A DNA stretch of 38,281 bases from the NCBI GenBank assembly GCA_902491895.1, contig CABUJH010000015.1, positions 1 through 38,281 on the forward strand. Direction: 5' to 3'. A model generated the notes under the pieces. That model saw only the letters and a list, made by a program, of their open reading frames with translations. It had not been told where the DNA came from and searched no databases. The stretch is from an uncultured Collinsella sp. (GTDB lineage: Bacteria; Actinomycetota; Coriobacteriia; Coriobacteriales; Coriobacteriaceae). Below, piece by piece: positions 8,855-16,623 of this stretch (within the stretch, counting starts at the first letter, position 1; the number at the start of each line of letters is the position of its first letter). Made by a program: the position numbers and the translations under genes.

Positions 8855-10924
8855 ATGTCTTCCCAGTTGACGGTTATTATCGCCGGTATCGTGCTAGTTG
8901 TGGCCATCGTGGTCGCACTGGTCATCATGCGTCGCGGCGATTCCCGTTTTACCTACGATACGCAGCATGGAACGACCCCGCGCGCCACCGAGGGCGAGGG
9001 CAATACCGCGGTGACCGCCTTTAAGGGCCGCTTTTCCATCCTCACCACGGGTGTGGGCGCGATGTTTGCGGCGCTCGCCGTCAAGCTGTGGGGCATGCAG
9101 ATGGTCTCGTCGGACTATTACGAGAAGCAGGCCAATAGTAATCAGACTCGCACCGTTACCACTCCTGCTGTGCGCGGCCGCATCCTCGACCGCAATGGCG
9201 TGGCGCTTGTCCAGAACCGTCCCTCACTTGCTGTCGTGGCCTACCGCGACCTTGCCGAGGATGAGGTCCTGGTTCGCCATCTTGCCAACGTGCTTGGAAT
9301 GCCTTACGTGGCGGTCCTTCGCAATATTCAGGACAATACAGAGGGCGCTCAGAGCCTGCATACCATCGCGACGGACGTCCGTCGCTCCACGGTTGCCTAT
9401 ATTCAGGAGCATGCCGGCGAGTTCCCGGGCGTCAAGATTGCCGAGCGTACCGAGCGCCAGTATCCATATGGCGAGACGGCATGCCATATCTTGGGCTATA
9501 CCGGCACCATTACCTCCGAGCAGCTCGAGGCCCAGAATAAGAAAACCTCTGGGGATGATGATGCTTCTGCTGGCAAGATTACGTACCAGTCGGGCGATAT
9601 CGTGGGCCAGGCGGGCGTTGAGAGCTACTACGAAAACCTGCTGCAGGGTATTCGTGGCGAGCAGACCGTCAAGGTCGATGCCTCGGGCAATGTGACCGGT
9701 CAGGCCGGCGCCGTGCCCGCGAAGGCCGGCTCCGACATTAAGCTCACGCTCGACCTTAAGATCCAACAGGCCTGCGAGACGGCACTGGCGAGCGCTATCG
9801 AGCTTGCCAAGACCACTGGCTACAGCAATGCCGGCAACGGCGCTGTGGTGTGTCTCGATCCCAACAATGGCGAGATCCTGGGCATGGCGAGCGAGCCCAA
9901 GTTCGATCCGTCCGTCTTTATCGGCGGCGTCTCAAATGACGTGTGGACCGAGCTCAATGATGACAAGGGTTCGCACCCGCTGCTCAACCGCGCCATTAGC
10001 GGACAGTACATGTCGGCTTCGACCATCAAGCCGCTCTCGGCACTGGCCGGTCTTGAGTTTGGAACCTACACGTCGGGGCAGACGACCAACTGCACGGGCT
10101 ATTGGACGGGTCTGGGCAAGTCGTGGGGCAAGTACTGCTGGCTGCATTCCGGCCACGGCACCATGACGCTGCAGTCGGGTATCGCCAACTCGTGCGACCC
10201 CGTCTTCTACGACATGGGCAAGGCGTTCTTTTATGACGAGAAACATTCCGAGGGCCTGCAGGAGGTCTTTCGTCGCTGGGGTCTAGGCAAGACCTGCGGT
10301 ATCGATCTGCCGAGTGAGGGCGCGGGCCGTATTCCCGATGCCGAGTGGAAAGAGTCGTACTTCACCGACGCCTCTGCCGAGGACCGCAAGTGGAATGCCG
10401 GTGATATGACTAACATTGCCATCGGCCAGGGCGACATCCTGGTGACGCCCCTGCAGATGGCGTGCGCCTATATGGGTCTTGCCAACGGCGGCAAACAGTA
10501 CGTGCCCCACGTGTTTTTGTCTGCCGTGTCGCGCGATGGCGACGGCGATGCCTATAAGTACAACGGCAAGGGCAAGAAGAAGCGCCTGGAGGCCAAGATC
10601 AACAGTGATTCGGATTTGGCTCTTGTTCGCAACGGCATGCACGACGTGATTTACACGGCATCGACGTCCCTGGCGGCTCACTTTGGCACCCTGACGCCGC
10701 AGGTATACGGCAAGTCGGGCACGGGCGAGAAAAGCGGCGAGGACGAATACGCTTGGTTCTGCGCCTATGCACCGGCCGATGACCCCAAGTATGTTATCGC
10801 TACTGTCCTGGAGCAGGGCGGCGGCGGCTCAGATACCGCGATGCATGTCGTGCGCGACGTGCTCGGCGTGATTTATGACGAGCCCGATACCTCTTCGGCC
10901 TCGGGCGATTCTTCGGTTCGATAG
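8855..10924 (+). CDS. mrdA: Penicillin-binding protein 2, peptidoglycan transpeptidase
   Basis: A class B transpeptidase that cross-links new peptidoglycan during elongation, in partnership with RodA. The 689-residue protein has the dimerisation (pedestal) domain beginning RGRILDRNG (~107-114) and the transpeptidase motifs S389-T-I-K392, S446-C-D448 and K620-S-G-T. The start at ATG 8855 has a strong GGGGAGG. Unusually, there are two hydrophobic segments before the pedestal: residues 5-25 and 60-82, joined by a charged ~35-residue loop, whereas typical PBP2 has one. The catalytic domain would still face outside, but the N-terminus would also be outside. rodA starts ten bases after the stop. 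Confidence 0.95.
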   Translation: MSSQLTVIIAGIVLVVAIVVALVIMRRGDSRFTYDTQHGTTPRATEGEGNTAVTAFKGRFSILTTGVGAMFAALAVKLWGMQMVSSDYYEKQANSNQTRTVTTPAVRGRILDRNGVALVQNRPSLAVVAYRDLAEDEVLVRHLANVLGMPYVAVLRNIQDNTEGAQSLHTIATDVRRSTVAYIQEHAGEFPGVKIAERTERQYPYGETACHILGYTGTITSEQLEAQNKKTSGDDDASAGKITYQSGDIVGQAGVESYYENLLQGIRGEQTVKVDASGNVTGQAGAVPAKAGSDIKLTLDLKIQQACETALASAIELAKTTGYSNAGNGAVVCLDPNNGEILGMASEPKFDPSVFIGGVSNDVWTELNDDKGSHPLLNRAISGQYMSASTIKPLSALAGLEFGTYTSGQTTNCTGYWTGLGKSWGKYCWLHSGHGTMTLQSGIANSCDPVFYDMGKAFFYDEKHSEGLQEVFRRWGLGKTCGIDLPSEGAGRIPDAEWKESYFTDASAEDRKWNAGDMTNIAIGQGDILVTPLQMACAYMGLANGGKQYVPHVFLSAVSRDGDGDAYKYNGKGKKKRLEAKINSDSDLALVRNGMHDVIYTASTSLAAHFGTLTPQVYGKSGTGEKSGEDEYAWFCAYAPADDPKYVIATVLEQGGGGSDTAMHVVRDVLGVIYDEPDTSSASGDSSVR

Positions 10925-10933
10925 GAGGTTGCG

Positions 10934-12160
10934 ATGGATTTTTCTCCGGCGGATCTGTTCCGTTCAACCAAGACCGGCTCTCGCAGCAGCCTGGACCGCG
11001 TCAACAAGCAACTTTCGGCCTCGCGCGGCACGTTTCGCCAAAAGGTGCATATCGGTGTGCTCGTGGCTACTGTGGCGCTCGTCGCCTACGGTGCCATCAT
11101 TATCTGGTCGGCTTCGCAGTTTAAGGCCGATGCATCGTTTTCACGCCATCTTCTGGGAATTGGCATCGGGGCGGTGCTGGCGGTGCTGGTCTGGCGTACC
11201 GACCTACGCGGTATTTCCAATTTCTCGACGGCGTTGCTCGTCATCGACCTGATCGTGATCTTCTCGCCCAAGATTCCGGGTCTGTCCTATACGGGCGGTC
11301 TGGGCATGACGGGCTGGATCAAGATTCCCGGTATCGGCCTTACCTTCCAACCGGTTGAGCTTGCCAAGCTCATCACCATCTTCTTTATTGCTACGCTTGG
11401 CTCGCAGTATAACGGTCGCATCGATACCGTTCGCGACTACGTCAAGCTCTGCGGCATGCTGTCCATTCCGTTTTTGGCCGTCGTCGCCATGGGCGACCTG
11501 GGCTCGGGCCTGGTCGTGCTGGTTTCGGGCGCCATCGTCATTTGCATGAGCGGTGCACGCCGCGAATGGGTGCTGTCGACCCTGGCCCTGCTCGTGGGCC
11601 TGGTGGCCCTCGTCCTGGCGCTCGATTCGGTTTTTGATTCGCTGCTCGGCCACGATGTGCTCATCAAGCAGTATCAGATGAACCGTCTGACGGTCTTTAT
11701 CGACCCCGATAATGCCGATTCGGACGATGCCTACAACCTGCAGCAGTCGCTTATCGCCGTTGGCTCGGGCGGCTTCTTTGGTAAGGGTTTGGGCCATGCG
11801 ACGCAGTCAGCCGGCGGCTTTCTGCCTGAGTTCCACACCGACTTCGTCTTCGCCTTTCTGTCCGAGACCTTTGGCTTTTGTGGTTCCTTTTTGCTCCTGT
11901 GCCTCTACGTGCTGCTGATCTTTTCGACGATTCGCGTCGCCTTTAAGTGTGAGTCGCTGTTTTTACGTCTTTCGTGTGTGGGCATCGTTGGCATGTGGGC
12001 GTTCCAGACCTTCGAAAACATCGGCATGTGCATCGGCATCATGCCGATTACCGGTATTCCGCTACCGTTTATTAGCTTTGGCTCGTCTTCGATGATGATT
12101 CAGCTGCTGACGGTGGGTATCGTACAATCCATATGGCGGCATCGTTCGGGCGCCGCGTAA
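10934..12160 (+). CDS. rodA: Peptidoglycan glycosyltransferase RodA (SEDS family)
   Basis: A SEDS-family enzyme that polymerises lipid II into glycan strands in the elongation complex. The 408 residues have a polar N-terminus of ~38 residues followed by about ten membrane helices. Family signatures include the GKGLGHATQ stretch, LPEFHTDFVFAFLSETFGF, and the C-terminal GIPLPFISFGSSSM. AGGAGG (10923-10928) overlaps the mrdA stop and sits five bases before ATG 10934. The pairing directly after PBP2 supports RodA rather than the division paralogue FtsW. Confidence 0.95.
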   Translation: MDFSPADLFRSTKTGSRSSLDRVNKQLSASRGTFRQKVHIGVLVATVALVAYGAIIIWSASQFKADASFSRHLLGIGIGAVLAVLVWRTDLRGISNFSTALLVIDLIVIFSPKIPGLSYTGGLGMTGWIKIPGIGLTFQPVELAKLITIFFIATLGSQYNGRIDTVRDYVKLCGMLSIPFLAVVAMGDLGSGLVVLVSGAIVICMSGARREWVLSTLALLVGLVALVLALDSVFDSLLGHDVLIKQYQMNRLTVFIDPDNADSDDAYNLQQSLIAVGSGGFFGKGLGHATQSAGGFLPEFHTDFVFAFLSETFGFCGSFLLLCLYVLLIFSTIRVAFKCESLFLRLSCVGIVGMWAFQTFENIGMCIGIMPITGIPLPFISFGSSSMMIQLLTVGIVQSIWRHRSGAA

Positions 12161-12178
12161 CCGCTGGAGGGGTTTGCT

Positions 12179-13108
12179 ATGAAAATTCCCGTAGATAAGC
12201 TGACCCGCGCTTTTAAGATGGGCGCGTCCGTTAAGAAGGATTCCGATACGCCGGTGCGCGTTTCGGTCTATCTGGATTCGTCCGCCTCGCGCTTTCTGGC
12301 CGAGACGGTGCGTGACGCCTTTGTGCCGCAGACGACCTCGGGCATTGTGCGCGTCGAGCGTCTGGGGGAGGAGCGAATTGCTCCAAAGACCGATACCGAT
12401 GTGGTACTGGTGCTCTCGTGTGGTTCCGATCGCTTGGAGAGTGCCGTGCAGGAGCTCGTGATCGCCGGCGCACCCGTGTGCGTGCTTGCCGAGTCTGCTG
12501 TGGAGGTGCCGTTTATCGAGGAGTCTACGCCCATGCTCGGCGTGGTAGCGGCAACCGATAAGACGTATCTGCTCGAGACGCTTGCCCGCTGGATTCTCGA
12601 CCGCACCGACAAGGAAACGGCTTTTGCGGCGAACTTTGCCTTCATGCGCATCGCGGCGGCCAATCGTATCATCACCTCGTGCGCGCTCACCAATATGGCG
12701 ACCGGTGCACTGGTGTTTTTGCCGGGCGCCGATTATCCCGTTATGGCGCTGGCGCAGGTGGGCATGCTCTTTGAGCTCGCTGCCGTCTTTGGACGCGGCA
12801 TTAAGCCCGAGCGCGGCTACGAGGTCGCGGGCGTGCTTGCCGGCGGTCTTGTGATCCGCGCGGTCACCCGCGCGCTCGTCAAGCAGACACCGCATATTGG
12901 GTTTGCCGTCAAGGCGCTCACTGCTGCCGTGGGCACCTACGGCATGGGCCGTGCACTCGTTTCGCTCTACGAGCGCGATGTCGACTACAGCCGTGCCAAC
13001 GAGGCGGTCACTGCCACGTTCTCCCGCGTTCGCGATCTGGTGACCACGGTCGCGGGCGCTACCCGTCCTATGGCGTCCTACCAAGACGCATCCGATCTCG
13101 CTGCTTAG
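12179..13108 (+). CDS. DUF697-like membrane-associated protein of unknown function
   Basis: A 309-residue protein that I do not recognise with certainty. The N-terminal half (1-140) has alternating strands and helices, with a hydrophobic VVLVLSCGSD strand and an APVCVLAES strand, resembling a Rossmann-like fold but with no P-loop visible. The second half (~145-270) has Ala-rich hydrophobic helices; the stretch ALVFLPGADYPVMALAQVGM resembles the DUF697/YcjF domain, which often accompanies small GTPases. A further hydrophobic helix follows. ATG 12179 has GGAGGGG upstream and lies 18 bases after rodA, so it belongs to the elongation operon. Confidence 0.75.
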   Translation: MKIPVDKLTRAFKMGASVKKDSDTPVRVSVYLDSSASRFLAETVRDAFVPQTTSGIVRVERLGEERIAPKTDTDVVLVLSCGSDRLESAVQELVIAGAPVCVLAESAVEVPFIEESTPMLGVVAATDKTYLLETLARWILDRTDKETAFAANFAFMRIAAANRIITSCALTNMATGALVFLPGADYPVMALAQVGMLFELAAVFGRGIKPERGYEVAGVLAGGLVIRAVTRALVKQTPHIGFAVKALTAAVGTYGMGRALVSLYERDVDYSRANEAVTATFSRVRDLVTTVAGATRPMASYQDASDLAA

Positions 13109-13118
13109 GGGTTTTCCG

Positions 13119-14996
13119 TTGCGCGTTGCATACCAAGACTGTTTTCATTTAATTGAGCCGTTGCTCGCCAAGGTCGAGAAGCCGAGCCGCTATATCGATC
13201 ACGAGTGGGGCACGCTTTCCAAGGCCGATGCCGACTACCGTTGCTGCCTGATCTATCCGGATGTGTACGAGGTCGGTCTGCCCAACCAGGGCATCGCCAT
13301 CCTCTACAACATCCTTAACCAGGCCGAGGGCATCTCCTGCGAGCGCGGCTATGTGCCGTGGCCCGATATGGGTGACGCCATGCGCGAGGCGGGTATTCCG
13401 CTGCTCTCGCTCGAGGGTGCCGCGCCGGTCGCTTCGTTCGATATCGTCGGTCTGCATGTGCCGCACGAGATGGCGGTGACGAACTTCCTCGAGGCGCTCG
13501 ACCTCGCTGGCATTCCGCTGTTAGCCGCCGACCGCACCGAGGACGACCCCATTATCATCGCCGGCGGCCCCTCGGTGTACAACCCCGAGCCGTACGCGGC
13601 CTTCTTCGATGTTATCCTCATCGGCGAGGGCGAGGAATCGCTGCTCGAGACCTGCCAGCTGCATCGCCGCCTGCGTGACGAAGGAGTCCCGCGCGCGCAG
13701 ATTGTTGAGCAGCTCGCATCCATTGCCGGCAACTACGTGCCGTCGCTCTATGAGGTTCGTCACGACGAGCCCTGCTCGCCCCATGGCTACACCGTGCCGC
13801 GTGAGGGCAAGGATGCGCCGACCGTGGTCTACAAGCGCGTCGTCGAGGATTTCGGCGCCACGAATCCGCTGTCGCAGTCGTGCGTGCCCTATGCGCAGCT
13901 GGTCCACGACCGCCTGTCTATCGAGATCCTGCGCGGCTGCGCCCGCGGCTGTCGTTTTTGCCAGGCCGGCATGACGTATCGCCCGGTGCGCGAGCGCTCG
14001 GCCGACCAGATCGTCTCGTCGGTGATTCAGGGTCTGGAAAAGACCGGCTATGACGAGGTGTCGCTGACCTCGCTCTCCACGACCGACCACTCCTGCATTC
14101 GCGACGTGCTCGGCAGGCTCAACCATCGCCTGGAGGATACGGGTATTCGCGTGTCTATTCCGTCGCAGCGTCTGGATTCGTTTGGCGTGGATATGGCCGA
14201 ATCGGTCGCCGGCGAAAAGAAGGGCGGCCTGACGTTCGCGCCCGAGGCCGGCAGCCAGCGCATGCGCGACATCATTAACAAGAACGTTACCGAGGAGGAC
14301 CTGGACCGTGCGGCCAAGGCGGCCTTCGAGGCCGGTTGGAACCGCATGAAGCTCTACTTTATGATGGGTCTTCCCGGCGAGCGCGACGAGGATATCGTGG
14401 CCATCGCCAATCTGGCCGATCACGTGCTGGAACTCGGTCGTTCCGTGGTGCCCAAGGCTCGTCGCGGCTCGATCTCGGTGTCGATCTCGGTTTCGGTCTT
14501 TATCCCCAAGGCTGCCACGCCGTTCCAGTGGTGCCCGCAGCTCGACTACGACGACGTCAAGCGTCGCCAGAAGCTGCTTATCACGAGCGTTCGCAACCGT
14601 GCCGTCCGCGTGCATTACCACGATGCCGAGACCTCGCTCATCGAGGCCGCGCTGTCCCGCGCCGGTCGTGACATGACGCCCGTCATCATCGACGCTTGGC
14701 GCTCGGGCTCTCGCTTTGACGCCTGGGTAGAGCATTTCTCGCTCGATAACTGGAAGGAGGCTGCTGCCAAAAACGGCATCGACCTCAATGAGCTCGTGCA
14801 CCTGCCCTACGAGTTGGACTGGCGCCTGCCGTGGGAGCACGTGAGCCCCGGCTGCACGCGCGGCTTCCTCAAGCGCGAGTACCGTCGCTCGCTCGAGGGC
14901 GTCACGACTCCCGACTGCACCCGCACGTCGTGCACCGGCTGCGGGATCTGCCCCACGCTCCACGCCAAGAATGTATTGATGGGTGATCGCGCATGA
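13119..14996 (+). CDS. B12-binding-type radical SAM protein (TIGR03960-like)
   Basis: A 625-residue radical SAM enzyme of unknown substrate. The N-terminal ~240 residues look like the cobalamin-binding-type domain typical of this family (YPDVYEVGLPNQG, then a SLEGAAPVASFDIVGL region). The radical SAM core starts with C274-x3-C278-x2-C281, which binds the 4Fe-4S cluster, and continues with FAPEAGSQRMR and MKLYFMMGLPGE. Near the C-terminus are four more cysteines (C600, C605, C608, C611) that could hold a second metal site. The start is TTG 13119, ten bases after the previous stop. The ATGA overlap with the DUF2344 gene is the usual partnership for this family. Confidence 0.9.
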   Translation: MRVAYQDCFHLIEPLLAKVEKPSRYIDHEWGTLSKADADYRCCLIYPDVYEVGLPNQGIAILYNILNQAEGISCERGYVPWPDMGDAMREAGIPLLSLEGAAPVASFDIVGLHVPHEMAVTNFLEALDLAGIPLLAADRTEDDPIIIAGGPSVYNPEPYAAFFDVILIGEGEESLLETCQLHRRLRDEGVPRAQIVEQLASIAGNYVPSLYEVRHDEPCSPHGYTVPREGKDAPTVVYKRVVEDFGATNPLSQSCVPYAQLVHDRLSIEILRGCARGCRFCQAGMTYRPVRERSADQIVSSVIQGLEKTGYDEVSLTSLSTTDHSCIRDVLGRLNHRLEDTGIRVSIPSQRLDSFGVDMAESVAGEKKGGLTFAPEAGSQRMRDIINKNVTEEDLDRAAKAAFEAGWNRMKLYFMMGLPGERDEDIVAIANLADHVLELGRSVVPKARRGSISVSISVSVFIPKAATPFQWCPQLDYDDVKRRQKLLITSVRNRAVRVHYHDAETSLIEAALSRAGRDMTPVIIDAWRSGSRFDAWVEHFSLDNWKEAAAKNGIDLNELVHLPYELDWRLPWEHVSPGCTRGFLKREYRRSLEGVTTPDCTRTSCTGCGICPTLHAKNVLMGDRA

Positions 14997-15805
14997 GTGA
15001 GCGCCTGACCGACAACCCCTCGCTCTTTAGACTTCGTGTTCGCTATGGCAAGCGCGATCGCCTTAAGTACCTGGGCCATCTCGAAGTAATCCATACCATT
15101 GAGCGCATCGTGCGCCGTGCGGGACTTCCCTATGCCGTCACGCAGGGCTTCTCCCCGCACATGCGCGTGGGCTTCTCTTCGGCGCTACCGGTGGGTACGT
15201 CGTCGACCTGCGAGTGGTATGACCTGTTTATGACCGAGTTCGTGGCGCTCGACGAGGCGTTTGGGCGCCTGGCTGCGGCGTCTCCGGCCGATCTGGCGCC
15301 CATCGAGGCGGCGTACATCGACGTGCGCACGCCGGCGTTGACGGCACAGCTCACGCGCCTGTCGTATCGCATCGACCTGCATCTGGACCCCGAGGCGCCC
15401 GTATGCGCCGACGAGGTACGTCGTGCGATCGACACGCTGCGCGCGGGCCACGGCATCGACTACGCGCGCGGAAAAAAGAGCAAGCGCTTGGATTTGGATC
15501 ACACGCTCGTTGGCTATGAGCTCACGGCGGGGGAGCGCCCGGACCATTTGGTGCTCATGCTCGACACCCATGCCGACAACGAGGGCTCCATGCGTCCGGA
15601 AATTTTGCTTTCCGCTGCTGATGTTTTGTTGCAGGGCTTGACCCCGGGCGTGGATGCACCTATTGTTTCCACCGGTATGCAAGACCTCGTGACCATCTGC
15701 TCCTACGATGTCGAGCGTCAGAATCAAGCATGCGAGGACGACGAGGGCCGACTCGTCAGCCCCATACCTGTGCGAACTTGTGGATTTGCTCCACATACTC
15801 GTTGA
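14993..15805 (+). CDS. Radical SAM-linked DUF2344 protein (TIGR03936-like)
   Basis: A 270-residue protein of the DUF2344 family, found next to or fused with the preceding radical SAM enzyme type. Typical features are the opening RVRYGKRDRLKYLGHLE, then RRAGLPYAVTQGFSPHMRVGF and the LPVGTSS segment. Its molecular role is not established. The start codon overlaps the upstream stop by four bases (ATGA), indicating translational coupling. The rplU promoter -35 element overlaps its stop codon. Confidence 0.9.
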   Translation: MSERLTDNPSLFRLRVRYGKRDRLKYLGHLEVIHTIERIVRRAGLPYAVTQGFSPHMRVGFSSALPVGTSSTCEWYDLFMTEFVALDEAFGRLAAASPADLAPIEAAYIDVRTPALTAQLTRLSYRIDLHLDPEAPVCADEVRRAIDTLRAGHGIDYARGKKSKRLDLDHTLVGYELTAGERPDHLVLMLDTHADNEGSMRPEILLSAADVLLQGLTPGVDAPIVSTGMQDLVTICSYDVERQNQACEDDEGRLVSPIPVRTCGFAPHTR

Positions 15806-15830
15806 CGGGGGTATTTTCGCCTGCTACTAT
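15802..15830 (+). promoter_or_regulatory. Strong sigma-70-type promoter of rplU-rpmA
   Basis: TTGACG (15802-15807) and TACTAT (15825-15830) are separated by exactly 17 bases. The -35 element overlaps the TGA stop of the upstream gene (15803-15805). The predicted start near 15837 gives a short leader of about 36 bases, too short for a structured L21 leader. Confidence 0.75.
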
Positions 15831-15872
15831 ATTCGGCTGTTGCACTAACTGATGCATGAAGGGCAAGTAAAC

Positions 15873-16247
15873 ATGTACGCAATCGTTAACACGGGCGGCA
15901 AGCAGTACAAGGTCGCCACCGACGATGTCATCACCGTCGAGAAGATCGAGGGCAATGAGGGCGACAAGGTCACCCTGCCGGTTATCTTCCTCAACGATGG
16001 TAAGAAGATCGTCACCGATCCCGACAAGCTGGCCAAGGCCAAGGTTACCGCTCAGATCGTTGAGCAGTTCAAGGGCGAGAAGCAGCTGGTCTTCAAGTTC
16101 CACAAGCGCAAGCGCTATCGTCGTCTGAAGGGTCACCGTCAGCAGCTCACCAAGCTGAAGATCGTGAAGGTTCAGGCTACCTCCCGCGCCAAGAAGGCTG
16201 TCAAGGCAGAGGCTGAGGCTGTTGCCGAGGCTCCCGTCGCCGAGTAG
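15873..16247 (+). CDS. rplU: 50S ribosomal protein L21
   Basis: A component of the large ribosomal subunit that binds 23S rRNA. The 124-residue product starts MYAIVNTGGKQYKVA and has the KRKRYRRLKGHRQ RNA-binding stretch. ATG 15873 was chosen because the conserved N-terminus begins there and GAAGGG lies nine bases upstream; ATG 15852 would add seven unrelated residues. The last ~20 residues are an Ala/Glu-rich tail beyond the usual ~103-residue L21. Confidence 0.97.
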   Translation: MYAIVNTGGKQYKVATDDVITVEKIEGNEGDKVTLPVIFLNDGKKIVTDPDKLAKAKVTAQIVEQFKGEKQLVFKFHKRKRYRRLKGHRQQLTKLKIVKVQATSRAKKAVKAEAEAVAEAPVAE

Positions 16248-16280
16248 ATTACACTCGTAACGAAAGAGTAGGTATACACA

Positions 16281-16538
16281 ATGGCACACAAAAAAGGACT
16301 CGGTTCCTCCCGTAATGGCCGTGACTCCCGCGGTCAGCGCCTTGGCACGAAGCGCTATGCCGGCCAGACGGTAACCACGGGCACGATTCTCGTCCGTCAG
16401 CACGGCACGCACATCCACCCGGGTGAGAACGTTGGCCGTGGTAAGGACGACACGCTGTTCGCGCTGGTCGACGGTACCGTTGAGTTCCACAAGGGTATCA
16501 AGCACAGGGTCAGCGTACGCCCGCTCGCGAACGCGTAA
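16281..16538 (+). CDS. rpmA: 50S ribosomal protein L27
   Basis: A large-subunit protein whose N-terminus reaches towards the peptidyl transferase centre. The 85 residues carry the hallmark MAHKKGLGSSRNGRDS start and the HPGENVGRGKDDTLFAL core. It starts directly with MAHKKG, with no cleavable N-terminal leader such as that of some Firmicutes L27 proteins. It lies 33 bases after rplU and shares the rplU promoter. Confidence 0.98.
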   Translation: MAHKKGLGSSRNGRDSRGQRLGTKRYAGQTVTTGTILVRQHGTHIHPGENVGRGKDDTLFALVDGTVEFHKGIKHRVSVRPLANA

Positions 16539-16563
16539 TTCACCCTTCATAGAGCACATATGT

Positions 16564-16607
16564 GGGAGGCACTTGAGTTTTAGGATTCAAGGGTCTCCCT
16601 CTTTTTT
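16564..16607 (+). terminator. Terminator-like hairpin between rpmA and obgE
   Basis: Stem GGGAG/CTCCC (16564-16568 with 16595-16599) continues into CTTGA/TCAAG with a short imperfect stretch between, closing a loop of about ten bases. A T-rich run (16600-16607) follows. The obgE ribosome binding site AGGAGG begins two bases later, leaving no room for a separate promoter, so obgE probably depends on read-through. Confidence 0.75.
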
Positions 16608-16623
16608 GTAGGAGGCGATTCTG

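Noticed and set aside
13521..14963. A 480-codon open frame on the - strand opposite the radical SAM gene
   Set aside because: Same shadow effect; no recognisable domain, and the + strand has the CxxxCxxC site.
15837..15872. L21 leader motif before rplU
   Set aside because: The predicted leader is only about 36 bases and shows no clear structure.
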